Source: an uncultured Solobacterium sp.
Lineage (GTDB): Bacteria; Bacillota_I; Bacilli_A; Erysipelotrichales; Erysipelotrichaceae
NCBI GenBank assembly: GCA_946415785.1
Contig: CAMKTV010000012.1
Span: forward strand, 1 to 32,365
Length of the DNA stretch: 32,365 nt
Direction of reading: 5' to 3'
Shown here: piece by piece, positions 1-8,601 of the stretch
Layout of the letters: each line of letters begins with the position of its first letter
Position numbering within the stretch: the stretch's first letter is position 1
Translations under genes and position numbers: made by a program
Notes under the pieces: model-generated
Database searches by the model: none
What the model was told of the DNA's origin: nothing
What the model saw: the letters and a program-made list of their open reading frames with translations, nothing else

Positions 1-66
1 CTTAATTCCACATTAGATATATCTGGTAATTAATAATTATCATATATATTAAATATATTAATACAT

Positions 67-94
67 AAAGATAGAAGCTGTTGCTTCTATCTTT
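67..94. terminator. perfect 12-bp hairpin, probable terminator
   Basis: AAAGATAGAAGC and its exact complement flank a TGTT loop, with a short T tract following on both strands. It lies about 80 bases beyond the stop of the minus-strand GNAT gene, and it could also end a plus-strand gene entering from the left. The remaining bases 1-172 are AT-rich and show nothing else I can support. Confidence 0.7.
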
Positions 95-172
95 TGTATA
101 TTGTAAAGTAATAATTAAGTATTAAAAATAAGCATTAGGTCTACAAATCAACTAATTATAGAAATTAATTCT

Positions 173-919
173 TTATTTCCCAACTAACTTTAAGAATTTC
201 TTATCATTCATTTGTTCATTACTGATATATTTTCCATCAAAGAATAAAGCATAATTAGTAATCGGTGTAGGTGCATTTTGAGCAGTCTTCTTATCGCTTA
301 TATGAATAGCTTTAAAATTAATATTATTATCTTTAGCACATTTCTCTAAGATAGGTATATATTTTCCATTAAATGGACATTGATTAGTGAAATATAATAC
401 ATATCCTTTTTCTTCAATATGAGGATGTTTTGCGCAATCTTTAAATGACGGCTTATTGGCATCTTTCTTAAATGGCAGATACCATAACTGTATACCATTA
501 TCAGCTTCGTCTGCTACTTCAAAGCCTTTATATTTAAGATATTTAGGATCAGCTAAGAAAGGTAATTTCTTGGCACTAGAAAGAATACATAGGCCTATCT
601 TTCCTTTTTTCTTACTATCTTTAATACATTCATTTAATAAATCATTTGAATAACCATGTCCCTTAAAAGAGCCTGATACCCATAGACAATTAATAAACAT
701 ATAATCTTTACCAATAAGTGGATTCCAAGCATTTTCAATAGGTATATATTCAATAAAACATTTTCCTCTTTCAACACTTTTTAAAAAGACTAGCCCATCA
801 TCAAAACATTTTTCCAGCCATTGTTTTTTAGATGATACCTGAACATCATTATTATTAGAAATAGCACAACAGATGTGCTCATTTATTAGATTTTCTTTTG
901 TGAGTTTTATATATTCCAT
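173..919 (-). CDS. GNAT N-acetyltransferase with C-terminal YoaP-like domain
   Basis: This 248-aa protein has an N-terminal GNAT-type acetyltransferase region (about residues 1-150; the motif-A-like stretch is around GSFKGHGYSNDLL, where the acetyl-CoA pyrophosphate loop would sit). A C-terminal YoaP-like domain follows (about 165-248; FTNQCPF looks like a thioredoxin-type strand-loop with a single Cys). The GNAT-YoaP combination is a known two-domain family whose substrate I do not know. The ATG abuts the upstream stop (TAAATG), so it could be translationally coupled to the Na/Pi transporter gene. However, TATAAT lies exactly six bases before the ATG, inside the 3' end of that gene, with no Shine-Dalgarno sequence, which suggests its own leaderless transcript. 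No signal peptide is visible, so it is probably cytoplasmic. Confidence 0.8.
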   Translation of the reverse strand: MEYIKLTKENLINEHICCAISNNNDVQVSSKKQWLEKCFDDGLVFLKSVERGKCFIEYIPIENAWNPLIGKDYMFINCLWVSGSFKGHGYSNDLLNECIKDSKKKGKIGLCILSSAKKLPFLADPKYLKYKGFEVADEADNGIQLWYLPFKKDANKPSFKDCAKHPHIEEKGYVLYFTNQCPFNGKYIPILEKCAKDNNINFKAIHISDKKTAQNAPTPITNYALFFDGKYISNEQMNDKKFLKLVGK

Positions 920-2674
920 TTAGATATTATATTGTGAACGATAATTATTTAATAGATTATCATATTCTTCTTTTTGAGCATCATTAAGTGTTTCTAAGAA
1001 GTTGTGCATATTTAGTGAGTCGTTCTCTAGGCCAATAATCGTTAAAGCGATATTACTACAATGGTCACCAACTCTTTCTAAATCAGTAATTAAATCATTG
1101 AAGGCTATACCGTGTTCAATAGTACATTCACCTTTCTTTAATCTTTCAATATGATTAGATTTCATCTTTTCACAGATATCATCAATGAGTTGTTCAAAAG
1201 GTTCAATTGAATAAGCAAGGTGTATATCATTATTTACGAATGCTTCAACAGTTATCGTAATCATATCGGAAATAGCTAAGGCTAGAGTCCTCATTTCTTT
1301 TAAACCATCTTCAGAGAAAGATATACCATTTTCATTTAATTCTTTAGAAGATTGAGCGATATTTAATGCGTGATCAGACAATCTTTCATAATCGCCAATC
1401 GCATGTAGATATTTAGAAACTTCTTCATTTTGAGTTTTATTTAATTCTTTACGGGTAATCTTGATCATATATGTGCCAAGTTTATCCGCATACCTATCAA
1501 TTATTTCTTCTTTATTTTCAACTTTCTTAAAATTCTTATCATTATAATTACCAATTAATTCACAAGCCAATTGAACATTTCTTCTGGCGAAATTAGCCAT
1601 TGAATTAATTGTCAGACGACATTGTTCAATCGCTAAAGCAGGATGGGCGATGAATCTTTCCTCTAATAAATCTTCTTCATATAAATCTTCATCATCAACT
1701 TCATCTTTAATTATTTTCTTCGTTAATAAATCAATCAAATTAATAAAAGGAATTAATAAGATAATATAAACTGCTCGATATAAAGTATTGATTAAAGCGA
1801 TAGAGAATGTATTTAATACTAAATTATCAATATTAAAATGAATTAAATAATTTAAGCCATAGAATAAGACAGAAATAATGATGGCTCCAAATGCATTAAT
1901 TAGTAGATAAGAAAAGGCCGAACGTTTAGCTTCAACAGAAGCACTTAAAGCTGATAAGATAACAGGTAAAGAAGCACCAATACCAATACCCATCAAAATA
2001 GGAAGGGCAATAGGCAAACTTATAACGCCTGTACTTGATAAGGCTTGTAGGATACCAACAGCAGCACTGGCTGACTGAATGATGGCAGTAAAAATCATAC
2101 CAACTAATATTCCAATTATTGGATTAGAGAAATTAGTTAACAGATTAATAAATACTTCTGACTGTCTTAAAGAAGATACTGAATCAGACATTGTTTGCAT
2201 ACCAAACATTAAGATCGCAAAGCCCATTAAGATATTACCAATATTCTTTTGTTTTGTATGTTTACAAAACATTCTTAAATAAATACCAATAATCGCAATT
2301 AGGGCAGTGAGTGTATCAGCTGATAGTAATTGTAAGACATTAGAAGTTTTACCAAGTGATGATAAAGAAATAATCCAACCAGTAATTGAAGTACCAATGA
2401 CAGCACCCATTATTACCGCAATAGCCTGTTTTGATTTCATCATCTTAGAATTGACAAAACCGACAACCATTACTGATGTCGCTGAAGATGATTGGATAAC
2501 GGCTGTAATGCCAGTTCCTAATAATAAGCCTTTTAAAGGATTAGATGATAATTTATAGAGAACTAATTCTAATTTATTTCCTGCTACTTTTTTAAGACCA
2601 TCAGACATGAGTGTCATTCCAAAAAGAAATAACGCAACGCCAGATAATAATGCTAAAACATTACTAATTCCCAT
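920..2674 (-). CDS. Na/Pi cotransporter family protein with PhoU-like tail
   Basis: This 584-aa membrane protein of the NptA/PNaS family imports phosphate with sodium. The duplicated family signature is visible as QSSSAT (near residue 62) and QSASAA (near 200), each within a hydrophobic repeat. About ten membrane segments occupy residues 1-320. The C-terminal 230 residues are charged and helical and resemble PhoU domains, as is usual for bacterial members of this length. The start has a strong site (GGAGGTC just upstream of ATG). It is downstream of trkA-trkH on the same strand with a 52-bp gap and no terminator between, so co-transcription is plausible. The PhoU-like tail may gate transport or respond to phosphate; that is inference. 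Confidence 0.92.
   Translation of the reverse strand: MGISNVLALLSGVALFLFGMTLMSDGLKKVAGNKLELVLYKLSSNPLKGLLLGTGITAVIQSSSATSVMVVGFVNSKMMKSKQAIAVIMGAVIGTSITGWIISLSSLGKTSNVLQLLSADTLTALIAIIGIYLRMFCKHTKQKNIGNILMGFAILMFGMQTMSDSVSSLRQSEVFINLLTNFSNPIIGILVGMIFTAIIQSASAAVGILQALSSTGVISLPIALPILMGIGIGASLPVILSALSASVEAKRSAFSYLLINAFGAIIISVLFYGLNYLIHFNIDNLVLNTFSIALINTLYRAVYIILLIPFINLIDLLTKKIIKDEVDDEDLYEEDLLEERFIAHPALAIEQCRLTINSMANFARRNVQLACELIGNYNDKNFKKVENKEEIIDRYADKLGTYMIKITRKELNKTQNEEVSKYLHAIGDYERLSDHALNIAQSSKELNENGISFSEDGLKEMRTLALAISDMITITVEAFVNNDIHLAYSIEPFEQLIDDICEKMKSNHIERLKKGECTIEHGIAFNDLITDLERVGDHCSNIALTIIGLENDSLNMHNFLETLNDAQKEEYDNLLNNYRSQYNI
926..931 (-). promoter_or_regulatory. -10 box for leaderless GNAT-YoaP transcript
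   Basis: Read on the minus strand, TATAAT is followed by six bases (ATCTAA) and then the ATG. It lies within the last codons of the Na/Pi cotransporter gene. No good -35 hexamer is visible 16-18 bases upstream, so the call rests on the exact -10 and on the same six-base spacing at five other genes in the window. Confidence 0.5.
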
Positions 2675-2726
2675 ATGACCTCCACTTTATTTTATTTTCA
2701 CATAAACTCATATAGATGTAAAACGC

Positions 2727-4169
2727 TTATATCTTTTTATATGATCTTGGTGCAAATAATAATAAGATAGGCAATAATTCTAATCTTCCTGCTACCATAT
2801 CAAACATCAAAACACATTTTGAAAAATCAGATAAAGCAGCATAATTTCCAGTAGGACCGATAATATTAAGTCCTGGGCCAATGTTATTTAAAGTAGCTGC
2901 AACAGCTGTAAAACTTTCAATTAAATCAATAGTATCAATCGCAACTAATAAGACAGACGCTAAGAATACTAATAAGAATATTTGAATATATAGGCCAACT
3001 GATTTTAAAGTATCTTCTTCAACAACCTTACCATCTAATTTTATCTTTCTTACTTCATTTGGATGAATATAACGATGTATTTCTTCTTTAGCCATCTTGA
3101 AAGATAAAAGAATTCTTGATACTTTAATGCCTCCACCAGTAGACCCAGCACAAGCACCAATAAACATCAATAAAACTAAGATAGCTTTAGAGAATGTTGG
3201 CCATAAGTTAAAATCGGTTGTCGCAAAACCAGTTGTGGTAATAATAGATGCAACCTGGAAAGAAGATTGTTGCAAAGATATGCCAAAAGATCCGTATTGC
3301 GATAAAGTATTAAAGGCAATAAGTAATGTAGCAATAATGGTAATTAAAAGATAATATCTAACTTCTTCCATCTTGAAGATTTCTTTACGATTCTTTGATT
3401 TGATTAAGCAATAATAGACATTGAAATTTAAACCAAACATTAAGATAAAGACGTTGACAATTATCTGAATTAAAACAGAATAAGAAGCTAAAGAATCATT
3501 CTTTATTCCAAAGCCGCCCGTTCCAGCTGAGGCAAAACTTGCGCATATCGCATCATATAAAGGCATGCCCGCAATCTTTAAAGAAATGATTTCTAATAAT
3601 GTTATGACAATATAGATAATATATAGCATTTTGGCCGTTTCTTTTACTTTAGGGACAAGTTTACCAACTTGAGGTCCTGGAGATTCAGCTCTCATTAAAT
3701 GCATATTATTACCACTATTATTAGGAAATATCGCCAACATAAAGACAATGACACCCATGCCCCCAATCCAGTGTGTTAGACAACGCCAGAAATTAGCTGC
3801 ATTGCTTAAATCTTCAACAGCTAATAGAATACTAGAACCAGTAGTAGTAAAGCCTGATAAGGTTTCAAATAGGGCATTGATAAAATCAGGTATTTCTTTA
3901 GAGATAATAAAAGGAATAGCCCCAAATAAGCCCATCAATATCCATGCTAAGCCAACAGATATAAAGCCTTCTTTAGCATAAAATACCGGTGCTTTTTCTG
4001 AATTTAATGAAAGTAAAAAACCAACAATAAAAGTAATAAGGGCTGTTGATAAATAATAATAAGCAACCTGTTCATGGTAGATAATTCCTACTAAAAAAGG
4101 CAACAAAAGAAGTATCGCTTCGATCTTTAATACATTTCCTAGGAAATTACCGATGACCCGGTATTTCAT
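2727..4169 (-). CDS. trkH: TrkH family potassium uptake membrane subunit
   Basis: This 480-aa protein is the ion-conducting subunit of a Trk/Ktr K+ uptake system. The four pore repeats of the superfamily are recognisable by their filter motifs: TTTGSS, ASAGTGGFG, TTTGFATTDF and NNIGPGL. The length is normal for TrkH. The ATG overlaps the stop region of trkA by four bases (ATGA), and GGAGATAATAATTC provides a ribosome site inside the end of trkA, so the two are translationally coupled and should be made in fixed proportion. K+ flux would be gated by the TrkA ring on the cytoplasmic side. Confidence 0.95.
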   Translation of the reverse strand: MKYRVIGNFLGNVLKIEAILLLLPFLVGIIYHEQVAYYYLSTALITFIVGFLLSLNSEKAPVFYAKEGFISVGLAWILMGLFGAIPFIISKEIPDFINALFETLSGFTTTGSSILLAVEDLSNAANFWRCLTHWIGGMGVIVFMLAIFPNNSGNNMHLMRAESPGPQVGKLVPKVKETAKMLYIIYIVITLLEIISLKIAGMPLYDAICASFASAGTGGFGIKNDSLASYSVLIQIIVNVFILMFGLNFNVYYCLIKSKNRKEIFKMEEVRYYLLITIIATLLIAFNTLSQYGSFGISLQQSSFQVASIITTTGFATTDFNLWPTFSKAILVLLMFIGACAGSTGGGIKVSRILLSFKMAKEEIHRYIHPNEVRKIKLDGKVVEEDTLKSVGLYIQIFLLVFLASVLLVAIDTIDLIESFTAVAATLNNIGPGLNIIGPTGNYAALSDFSKCVLMFDMVAGRLELLPILLLFAPRSYKKI

Positions 4170-5539
4170 GAATTATTATCTCCAACTAAGATATCACTTA
4201 GATTTTTAATCTGTTTTTGTTTACCAACAACAACAATCGTATCGCCTGGTAATATACAAGATTGACCATTAGGGATAATGATTTCTTTGCCTCTTCTTAT
4301 ACAGGCAATTAATATACCTTCTTTTGTATGAAGACTGGCCAATGGTTTATTAGTAATAAGTGATTCATTATTGATTGTAAAACCGCATGCTTCAACCTTA
4401 CCTTTAATTATTTCATGTAAGGTTTCAATTTGTGAATCACCTTGGGCATTATTTAAAGCTCTTACATATCTTACAATATTATCCGCAATGATATTTTTTG
4501 GGTGAATTAAACTGCCTAATTCTAAAGAATTAATCACTTCATTATAAGCAATACGATCTATTTTTGTGATAACTTTAGTAACGCCACATTTAGAAGCAAA
4601 TAATGATAAGAAGATATTTTCTTCATCAATACCAGTTAAAGATACAAAGGCATCAATATCTTCAATTCCTTCTTCTTTTAAGATTGCTTCTACAGAACCA
4701 TCCGCATTGACAATTGTAACTTGAGGTAATATGCCTGCCAATTCTTCACATCTATTCTTGTCCTGTTCAATAATCTTAAGATCAATATTTTTATTAGCTA
4801 ACTGTTGACATAAATAAAGGCCTATCTTACTTCCCCCAACAATCATGGCATTTCTTACTCGTTTTATATCAATACCAATTGATTTAAAGAAGTCTTTCGC
4901 AATATATTGAGAAGAAACTAAAGTAATCTTATCATTAGCTTCAATCACAAATGAACCATTAGGAATGATGGCTTCTTCTTTTCTTTCAACACAACATATC
5001 AAAGTATTACCTTTAAATTTCTTATCGATTTCTGAAAGACTTAAACCGACAATTGGTGAATTTTCAGGGATGACAAATTTCATTAATTCTACTTCGCCAT
5101 TAGCGAAAGTATCAATTTTAACAGCAGCAGGGAAACGTAATAAACGAGCTATCTGTTTAGCAGCAGCTCTTTCAGGGTTGACAATCATTGAAAGACCCAA
5201 TTCACGAGAAATAAAGCTTATATCTTCTGATAATTCAGGATTTCTAACTCTGGCAATAGTTTTACAATTACCAGCTTTTTTAGCCAAGAGACATGTCAAA
5301 AGATTTAATTCATCAGAATCAGTTACAGCAATCAATAATTCTGTTTCATCTATTCCTGCTTGTTTTAATACTTTTAAACTTGTGCCATTGCCGACAAGCC
5401 CCATGACATCATAAGCATTAGTAATATCTTCAATGATGCGTGGATTAACATCGATGGCTACAATATCATGTCCTTCATTAGATAACTGTTCAATAATTGT
5501 GGCACCAACTTTACCGCATCCTACAATAATAATACGCAT
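4166..5539 (-). CDS. trkA: Trk potassium transport regulatory subunit TrkA
   Basis: This 457-aa cytosolic protein has two tandem RCK (KTN) units. The first Rossmann fold starts at GCGKVGATI (about residues 7-15) and the second at VGGSKIGLYL (about 234-243). Each is followed by a TrkA-C domain, matching the full-length two-RCK TrkA type rather than the single-domain KtrA type. It binds NAD(H) or nucleotides and gates TrkH. The start has a G-rich site (AGGGGGACTT before ATG). TATAAT occurs about 22 bases upstream of the ATG, so it has a conventional leader. It heads the trkA-trkH operon. Many Bacillota control this family by c-di-AMP through TrkA-C; nothing in the DNA shows that here. Confidence 0.94.
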   Translation of the reverse strand: MRIIIVGCGKVGATIIEQLSNEGHDIVAIDVNPRIIEDITNAYDVMGLVGNGTSLKVLKQAGIDETELLIAVTDSDELNLLTCLLAKKAGNCKTIARVRNPELSEDISFISRELGLSMIVNPERAAAKQIARLLRFPAAVKIDTFANGEVELMKFVIPENSPIVGLSLSEIDKKFKGNTLICCVERKEEAIIPNGSFVIEANDKITLVSSQYIAKDFFKSIGIDIKRVRNAMIVGGSKIGLYLCQQLANKNIDLKIIEQDKNRCEELAGILPQVTIVNADGSVEAILKEEGIEDIDAFVSLTGIDEENIFLSLFASKCGVTKVITKIDRIAYNEVINSLELGSLIHPKNIIADNIVRYVRALNNAQGDSQIETLHEIIKGKVEACGFTINNESLITNKPLASLHTKEGILIACIRRGKEIIIPNGQSCILPGDTIVVVGKQKQIKNLSDILVGDNNS

Positions 5540-5561
5540 AAGTCCCCCTAGATACTTATTA

Positions 5562-5567
5562 ATTATA
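5562..5567 (-). promoter_or_regulatory. candidate -10 box for trkA
   Basis: An exact TATAAT lies about 22 bases before the trkA ATG, leaving room for the AGGGGGA ribosome site. The matching -35 region is poor. Confidence 0.4.
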
Positions 5568-5610
5568 ACCTAAATACTGATAATATGCCTTTTATGGGCA
5601 AACTGAGAAT

Positions 5611-5650
5611 AAAAAAAGAGCAGCGCCTTCGGTTATGATTGCGTCCCTCT
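5611..5650 (-). terminator. imperfect hairpin with T run upstream of trkA
   Basis: On the minus strand AGAGGGACGC and GCGCTGCTCT pair at eight of ten positions around a 14-base loop, followed by seven T. It would stop read-through from the APC permease side before trkA. I considered a riboswitch because it precedes a K+ transporter, but the element is too small for the c-di-AMP (ydaO) class and matches no class I know. Confidence 0.5.
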
Positions 5651-5657
5651 TAAAATA

Positions 5658-5713
5658 TATAATAGCAAAACTATATGACAATTCAAGAAAAATCTTTTAA
5701 AAAAGCTATTATA
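5658..5713. repeat. 9-bp inverted repeat pair in spacer
   Basis: TATAATAGC (5658-5666) and GCTATTATA (5705-5713) are exact inverse copies 38 bases apart. They are AT-rich, so chance is possible. They lie between the repeat cluster and the hairpin preceding trkA. Confidence 0.4.
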
Positions 5714-5817
5714 AAATCACAAAAAATGTACCAGTTAATGCACCAGTTAATTCGTCCAAGGAATGTCCGGTTCTTGAGATTTTAATCGCTCCAAAAAGCA
5801 TTAGAGAGATAGCAAAA

Positions 5818-5893
5818 CGCCTAAGATATAAAGAGTACCTAAGTAACAGCAAAATACCCAAGTAAAAGTACCTAAGTAAAAACACCCAAGTAA
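5818..5893. repeat. cluster of four to five short repeats (TACCYAAGTAA)
   Basis: Four near-identical 11-mers start at 5836, 5855, 5869 and 5883 (TACCTAAGTAA, TACCCAAGTAA, TACCTAAGTAA, CACCCAAGTAA), with a decayed fifth copy at 5818. Spacings are 18, 19, 14 and 14 bases. The spacer from about 5,570 to 5,911 has no convincing gene; the 86-aa ORF there reads through these repeats and overlaps the permease 3' end. The role is unknown: a protein-binding array, a recombination site or a degenerating repeat element are all possible. Confidence 0.6.
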
Positions 5894-5910
5894 ACTCCAA
5901 TAGATTTATT

Positions 5911-5943
5911 AAAAAAAGAGAACGGTTATTTTTCCGTTCTCTT
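5911..5943 (-). terminator. APC permease terminator overlapping its stop codon
   Basis: On the minus strand AAGAGAACGG and CCGTTCTCTT form a perfect 10-bp stem with an eight-base loop containing the permease stop codon, followed by seven T. The 5' arm encodes the last residues of the permease. Confidence 0.88.
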
Positions 5944-7308
5944 GTTGTTTCTGTTAAAGAATAAGCCAAGACCCATTATGATAATAAAGAATATTAAATA
6001 ATAGATAATCTGTTTTATTCCATATGCCATGTAGCAACAGTAACACATAAATAATGAAGCAACTGTTGACAATAATGGAATGATGAAACGATAGAAGAAA
6101 CCAAAGGTCTTTTCTTTAAACATGACACAAATAAACATAGGAACATACATAGCATATAAAGTCATGATACAGATTTCATCTGCTTCCCAAGCTAATAGCC
6201 AATCAGGATTACCTGTACCATTGAACGCTAATGGACCCTGGAAGAATAAAGTAGAAGTCTGGAATAGCCAGAATCCTAAGAAGATTAAAGCAATAATACA
6301 GCTCTTTAAAGGCATACCAGTCTTTTCATCAACTTCTTTGATTACTTCTGGTTTAGGGCCTTCATTTCTTATAGCTAAGGCATAGAAACTTCTCATTGAA
6401 CATAAGATCATACCATTAGCTGTACCTAGACATGAAATAATAATAAATACTAAGACAATAGAACCAATGAAATTGCCAAACACATTAGAGAAAGCAATAA
6501 CAGGTAAATTATCACCAGCAGCTATAATACCATCTACTGATAAAGTAGCTGACATAGATAATACATATAACATATATAAGACAGTACAGAAAATACCACC
6601 AATAATTAAAGCTAAAGGAAGATCTCTTTTAGGATTCTTTAATTCAGAATTGATAGTAGTACAAGATATCCAACCTTCATATGCGAAAGCAAAAGCACAT
6701 ACACCAGCAAATAATCCACCAACAGGAGCATTATCAACTGCAGTATTTAATACATTTATAGTATTGCCATTAACAACACCAACAATTAAACCAACAATTG
6801 CCATTAAAACTAAAGGTATTAATTTAATAACTGTCATTGATACCTGTAATTTACCAGCAAGACTTGGTCCTAACATATTGATAGCAACAAGAACTAGCAT
6901 AAAGAATACTGCAATACCAGTAGTAGTCTGGCCATACATTTCTAGTCCAAATAACATTGATACATATGATGCAGCAATATATGAAAGAGTAGCACCAATA
7001 ATAGGATTATAGAAACAAGCCATAAACCAGCCAATAATATAGCCATATTTCTTACCTAATGTTGCCTCAGCGTAGTCAATTAAACCATTACAATGAACAT
7101 ATTCTTTACCCATCTTAGCAAAGAATAATGAACAAACTATACAGATACAACCAACAACACCAATGACTAATAATGACATCTTCATATTGCCACCAGTCAG
7201 TTTTAATACTTTAACAGCTTTAAAGAAGATACCAGACCCAATAACAATACCAACAACCATGGCAAGTGCCATAGGGAAGCCATAACGTTTTTTCATCTTG
7301 TTTTCCAT
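5926..7308 (-). CDS. APC superfamily amino acid permease
   Basis: This 460-aa protein has about 12 hydrophobic segments and the APC N-terminal signature GIVIGSGIFFK (about residues 20-30), where the substrate backbone binds. A conserved region resembling the sixth segment follows around FAFAYEGWISC. It resembles the SteT/LAT-like amino acid exchangers; the exact substrate cannot be read from sequence. GAGG lies eight bases before the chosen ATG, and a second Met at codon 5 is a less likely start. It is transcribed alone: divergent from the NERD gene across a 118-bp spacer and closed by its own strong terminator, which overlaps the stop codon. Confidence 0.9.
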   Translation of the reverse strand: MENKMKKRYGFPMALAMVVGIVIGSGIFFKAVKVLKLTGGNMKMSLLVIGVVGCICIVCSLFFAKMGKEYVHCNGLIDYAEATLGKKYGYIIGWFMACFYNPIIGATLSYIAASYVSMLFGLEMYGQTTTGIAVFFMLVLVAINMLGPSLAGKLQVSMTVIKLIPLVLMAIVGLIVGVVNGNTINVLNTAVDNAPVGGLFAGVCAFAFAYEGWISCTTINSELKNPKRDLPLALIIGGIFCTVLYMLYVLSMSATLSVDGIIAAGDNLPVIAFSNVFGNFIGSIVLVFIIISCLGTANGMILCSMRSFYALAIRNEGPKPEVIKEVDEKTGMPLKSCIIALIFLGFWLFQTSTLFFQGPLAFNGTGNPDWLLAWEADEICIMTLYAMYVPMFICVMFKEKTFGFFYRFIIPLLSTVASLFMCYCCYMAYGIKQIIYYLIFFIIIMGLGLFFNRNNKRTEK

Positions 7309-7414
7309 AAGTTGCCTCGCAATAATAATGATATTATTCTATCACTAAATAGATGGTAATGAGTAAATAACAATTGCAAACAAAAGATTTAATAAAGGTT
7401 TTATATCGATGTAG

Positions 7415-7420
7415 TAAAAT
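7415..7420 (+). promoter_or_regulatory. -10 box for leaderless NERD gene
   Basis: TAAAAT lies exactly six bases before ATG 7427, with no Shine-Dalgarno sequence between. The -35 region is weak. Confidence 0.45.
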
Positions 7421-7426
7421 ATAAGC

Positions 7427-8173
7427 ATGTTAGGAATGTACATTGTAATAATAACAATATGGTTTGGTTTTATAATTTGGCTAAGTCTCACTAGAAATAC
7501 AAGAAGAGGCCAAAGAGGAGAACTTTTTGTTGCAACAATATTAAAAAGACTCCCAAAAGATGAATACCATGTGTTAAATGATTTAATGATTGAAAACAGT
7601 GGATATGGGACAACTCAAATTGACCATATCGTTTTGTCTATTTATGGAATATTTGTAATAGAAACGAAGAATTATTCAGGTTCTATATATGGTGGAGAAC
7701 GTTCCGAAGAATGGACAAAAAATGTATATGGAAATAAGTATTCGTTCAGAAATCCAATTAGACAGAACTATGGACATATAAAAGCACTATCAAATAAATT
7801 AGGTGTAGATGAAAAGTATTTTATACCGATAGTTGTATTCACGAATAGAGCAAGACTAATAGGAGATTTTGAATCGCCAGTAATATATGCAGGCGAATTA
7901 CTAAAAGAAATAAAATTTCACAATACTATTAAGTTCACAAAAGAACAGATTATAAGAATGTATGATTTATTAAATAGTATTCCGAAATATGATAGAGACA
8001 CTAAGAAAAAGCATGTAAAAGATATTAAAGAAAAAGTAAAAAACAAACAAGATTTAATAAAAAAAGGAATTTGTCCAAAATGTGGCGGTAAGCTAATTGG
8101 AAGAGAAGGAAAGTATGGAACATTTTATGGATGTTCAAATTATCCTAAGTGTAAATATACTTTGAATCCTTAA
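7427..8173 (+). CDS. membrane-anchored NERD nuclease-related protein with topoisomerase-type zinc finger
   Basis: This 248-aa protein has an N-terminal transmembrane helix (about residues 2-20). A NERD domain follows (about 28-140), with GQRGE, TQIDHIVL and VIETKNYSG matching the family core; the D and E-x-K residues would form a PD-(D/E)XK-like site. The C-terminal zinc ribbon has CPKCGGKL then CSNYPKC, as in the topoisomerase I C4 finger. It is predicted to sit on the inner membrane facing the cytoplasm and to bind or cut DNA; NERD function is only partly known. The start at 7427 has no ribosome site but lies six bases after TAAAAT; Met-4 is an alternative. It opens the plus-strand helicase/nuclease island, 41 bp before mutT, which has its own promoter. 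Confidence 0.85.
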   Translation: MLGMYIVIITIWFGFIIWLSLTRNTRRGQRGELFVATILKRLPKDEYHVLNDLMIENSGYGTTQIDHIVLSIYGIFVIETKNYSGSIYGGERSEEWTKNVYGNKYSFRNPIRQNYGHIKALSNKLGVDEKYFIPIVVFTNRARLIGDFESPVIYAGELLKEIKFHNTIKFTKEQIIRMYDLLNSIPKYDRDTKKKHVKDIKEKVKNKQDLIKKGICPKCGGKLIGREGKYGTFYGCSNYPKCKYTLNP

Positions 8174-8179
8174 TGCTTA

Positions 8180-8208
8180 ATGACAGTTGAAACTGCTTAG
8201 ATTATAAT
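8180..8208 (+). promoter_or_regulatory. promoter of leaderless mutT-helicase operon
   Basis: ATGACA (8180-8185, five of six to TTGACA), a 17-bp spacer and a perfect TATAAT (8203-8208) place the transcript start at about the A of the mutT ATG at 8215. There is no room for a ribosome-binding site. This is the clearest leaderless promoter in the window. Confidence 0.78.
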
Positions 8209-8214
8209 TATTTT

Positions 8215-8601
8215 ATGAAAGCTATTAGAGTAGTAGCTGCAATTATAGAAAAAGATGATCATATTTTGATTGCCAGAAGAAACCATGGCGAATTTGAAGG
8301 ACTATGGGAATTTCCTGGTGGTAAATATGAAGAAGGCGAAACTGGAGAACAAGCCATTAAAAGAGAAATAAAAGAAGAATTTGATACAGATATAAATGTT
8401 AAAAAGTATTTGTGTACAATTGAACATCAATATGATTCGTTTTATTTAGTTATGGATTGCTATATTTGCGATTTAATAAATAATAATTTACATTTGCACG
8501 ATCACTCAGCAATTAAATGGATAGATCCATGCGAAGAGAATATTGAATGGGTGCCAGCAGATGTTAAAGTAATAAATAATTATAAAGAGAGTCTTAAATG
8601 A
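8215..8601 (+). CDS. mutT: MutT-type Nudix hydrolase
   Basis: This 128-aa protein has a complete Nudix box (G-x5-E-x7-R-E-x-x-E-E, starting at GGKYEEGE near residue 40), which coordinates the metal for diphosphate hydrolysis. Size and the FEGLWEFPGG approach fit the MutT/8-oxo-dGTP group, whose substrate would be an oxidised or modified nucleotide. The last four bases overlap the start of the PLD-helicase gene (ATGA), so the two proteins are translationally coupled. Together with the leaderless promoter this makes a two-gene unit. Coupling of a Nudix enzyme to this helicase type suggests a joint job (nucleotide signal clearance or modified-nucleotide handling), but that is inference; plain housekeeping MutT is the alternative. 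Confidence 0.9.
   Translation: MKAIRVVAAIIEKDDHILIARRNHGEFEGLWEFPGGKYEEGETGEQAIKREIKEEFDTDINVKKYLCTIEHQYDSFYLVMDCYICDLINNNLHLHDHSAIKWIDPCEENIEWVPADVKVINNYKESLK

Noticed and set aside
4965-5414. 149-aa plus-strand ORF opposite trkA
   Set aside because: It is fully antisense to a clear trkA, with no ribosome site and no family features. The same applies to the other long shadow ORFs (for example 6467-7012 opposite the APC permease).
5611-5650. Possible riboswitch before trkA
   Set aside because: A K+ transporter leader invites a c-di-AMP riboswitch, but the element is a single 34-base imperfect hairpin with T run, too small for ydaO, and the trkA -10 lies downstream of it, so it would not be in the main transcript.
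5838-5893. CRISPR array
   Set aside because: The repeats are only 11 bases, spaced 14-19 bases start to start, with no unique spacers of CRISPR length and no cas genes in the window.
5709-5969. 86-aa minus-strand ORF overlapping the APC permease 3' end
   Set aside because: It runs through the APC terminator and the short repeats, has a low-complexity leucine-rich middle and no ribosome site. Its LDELTGALTG end is encoded by a small repeat (ACCAGTTAAT twice). I recognise no family.
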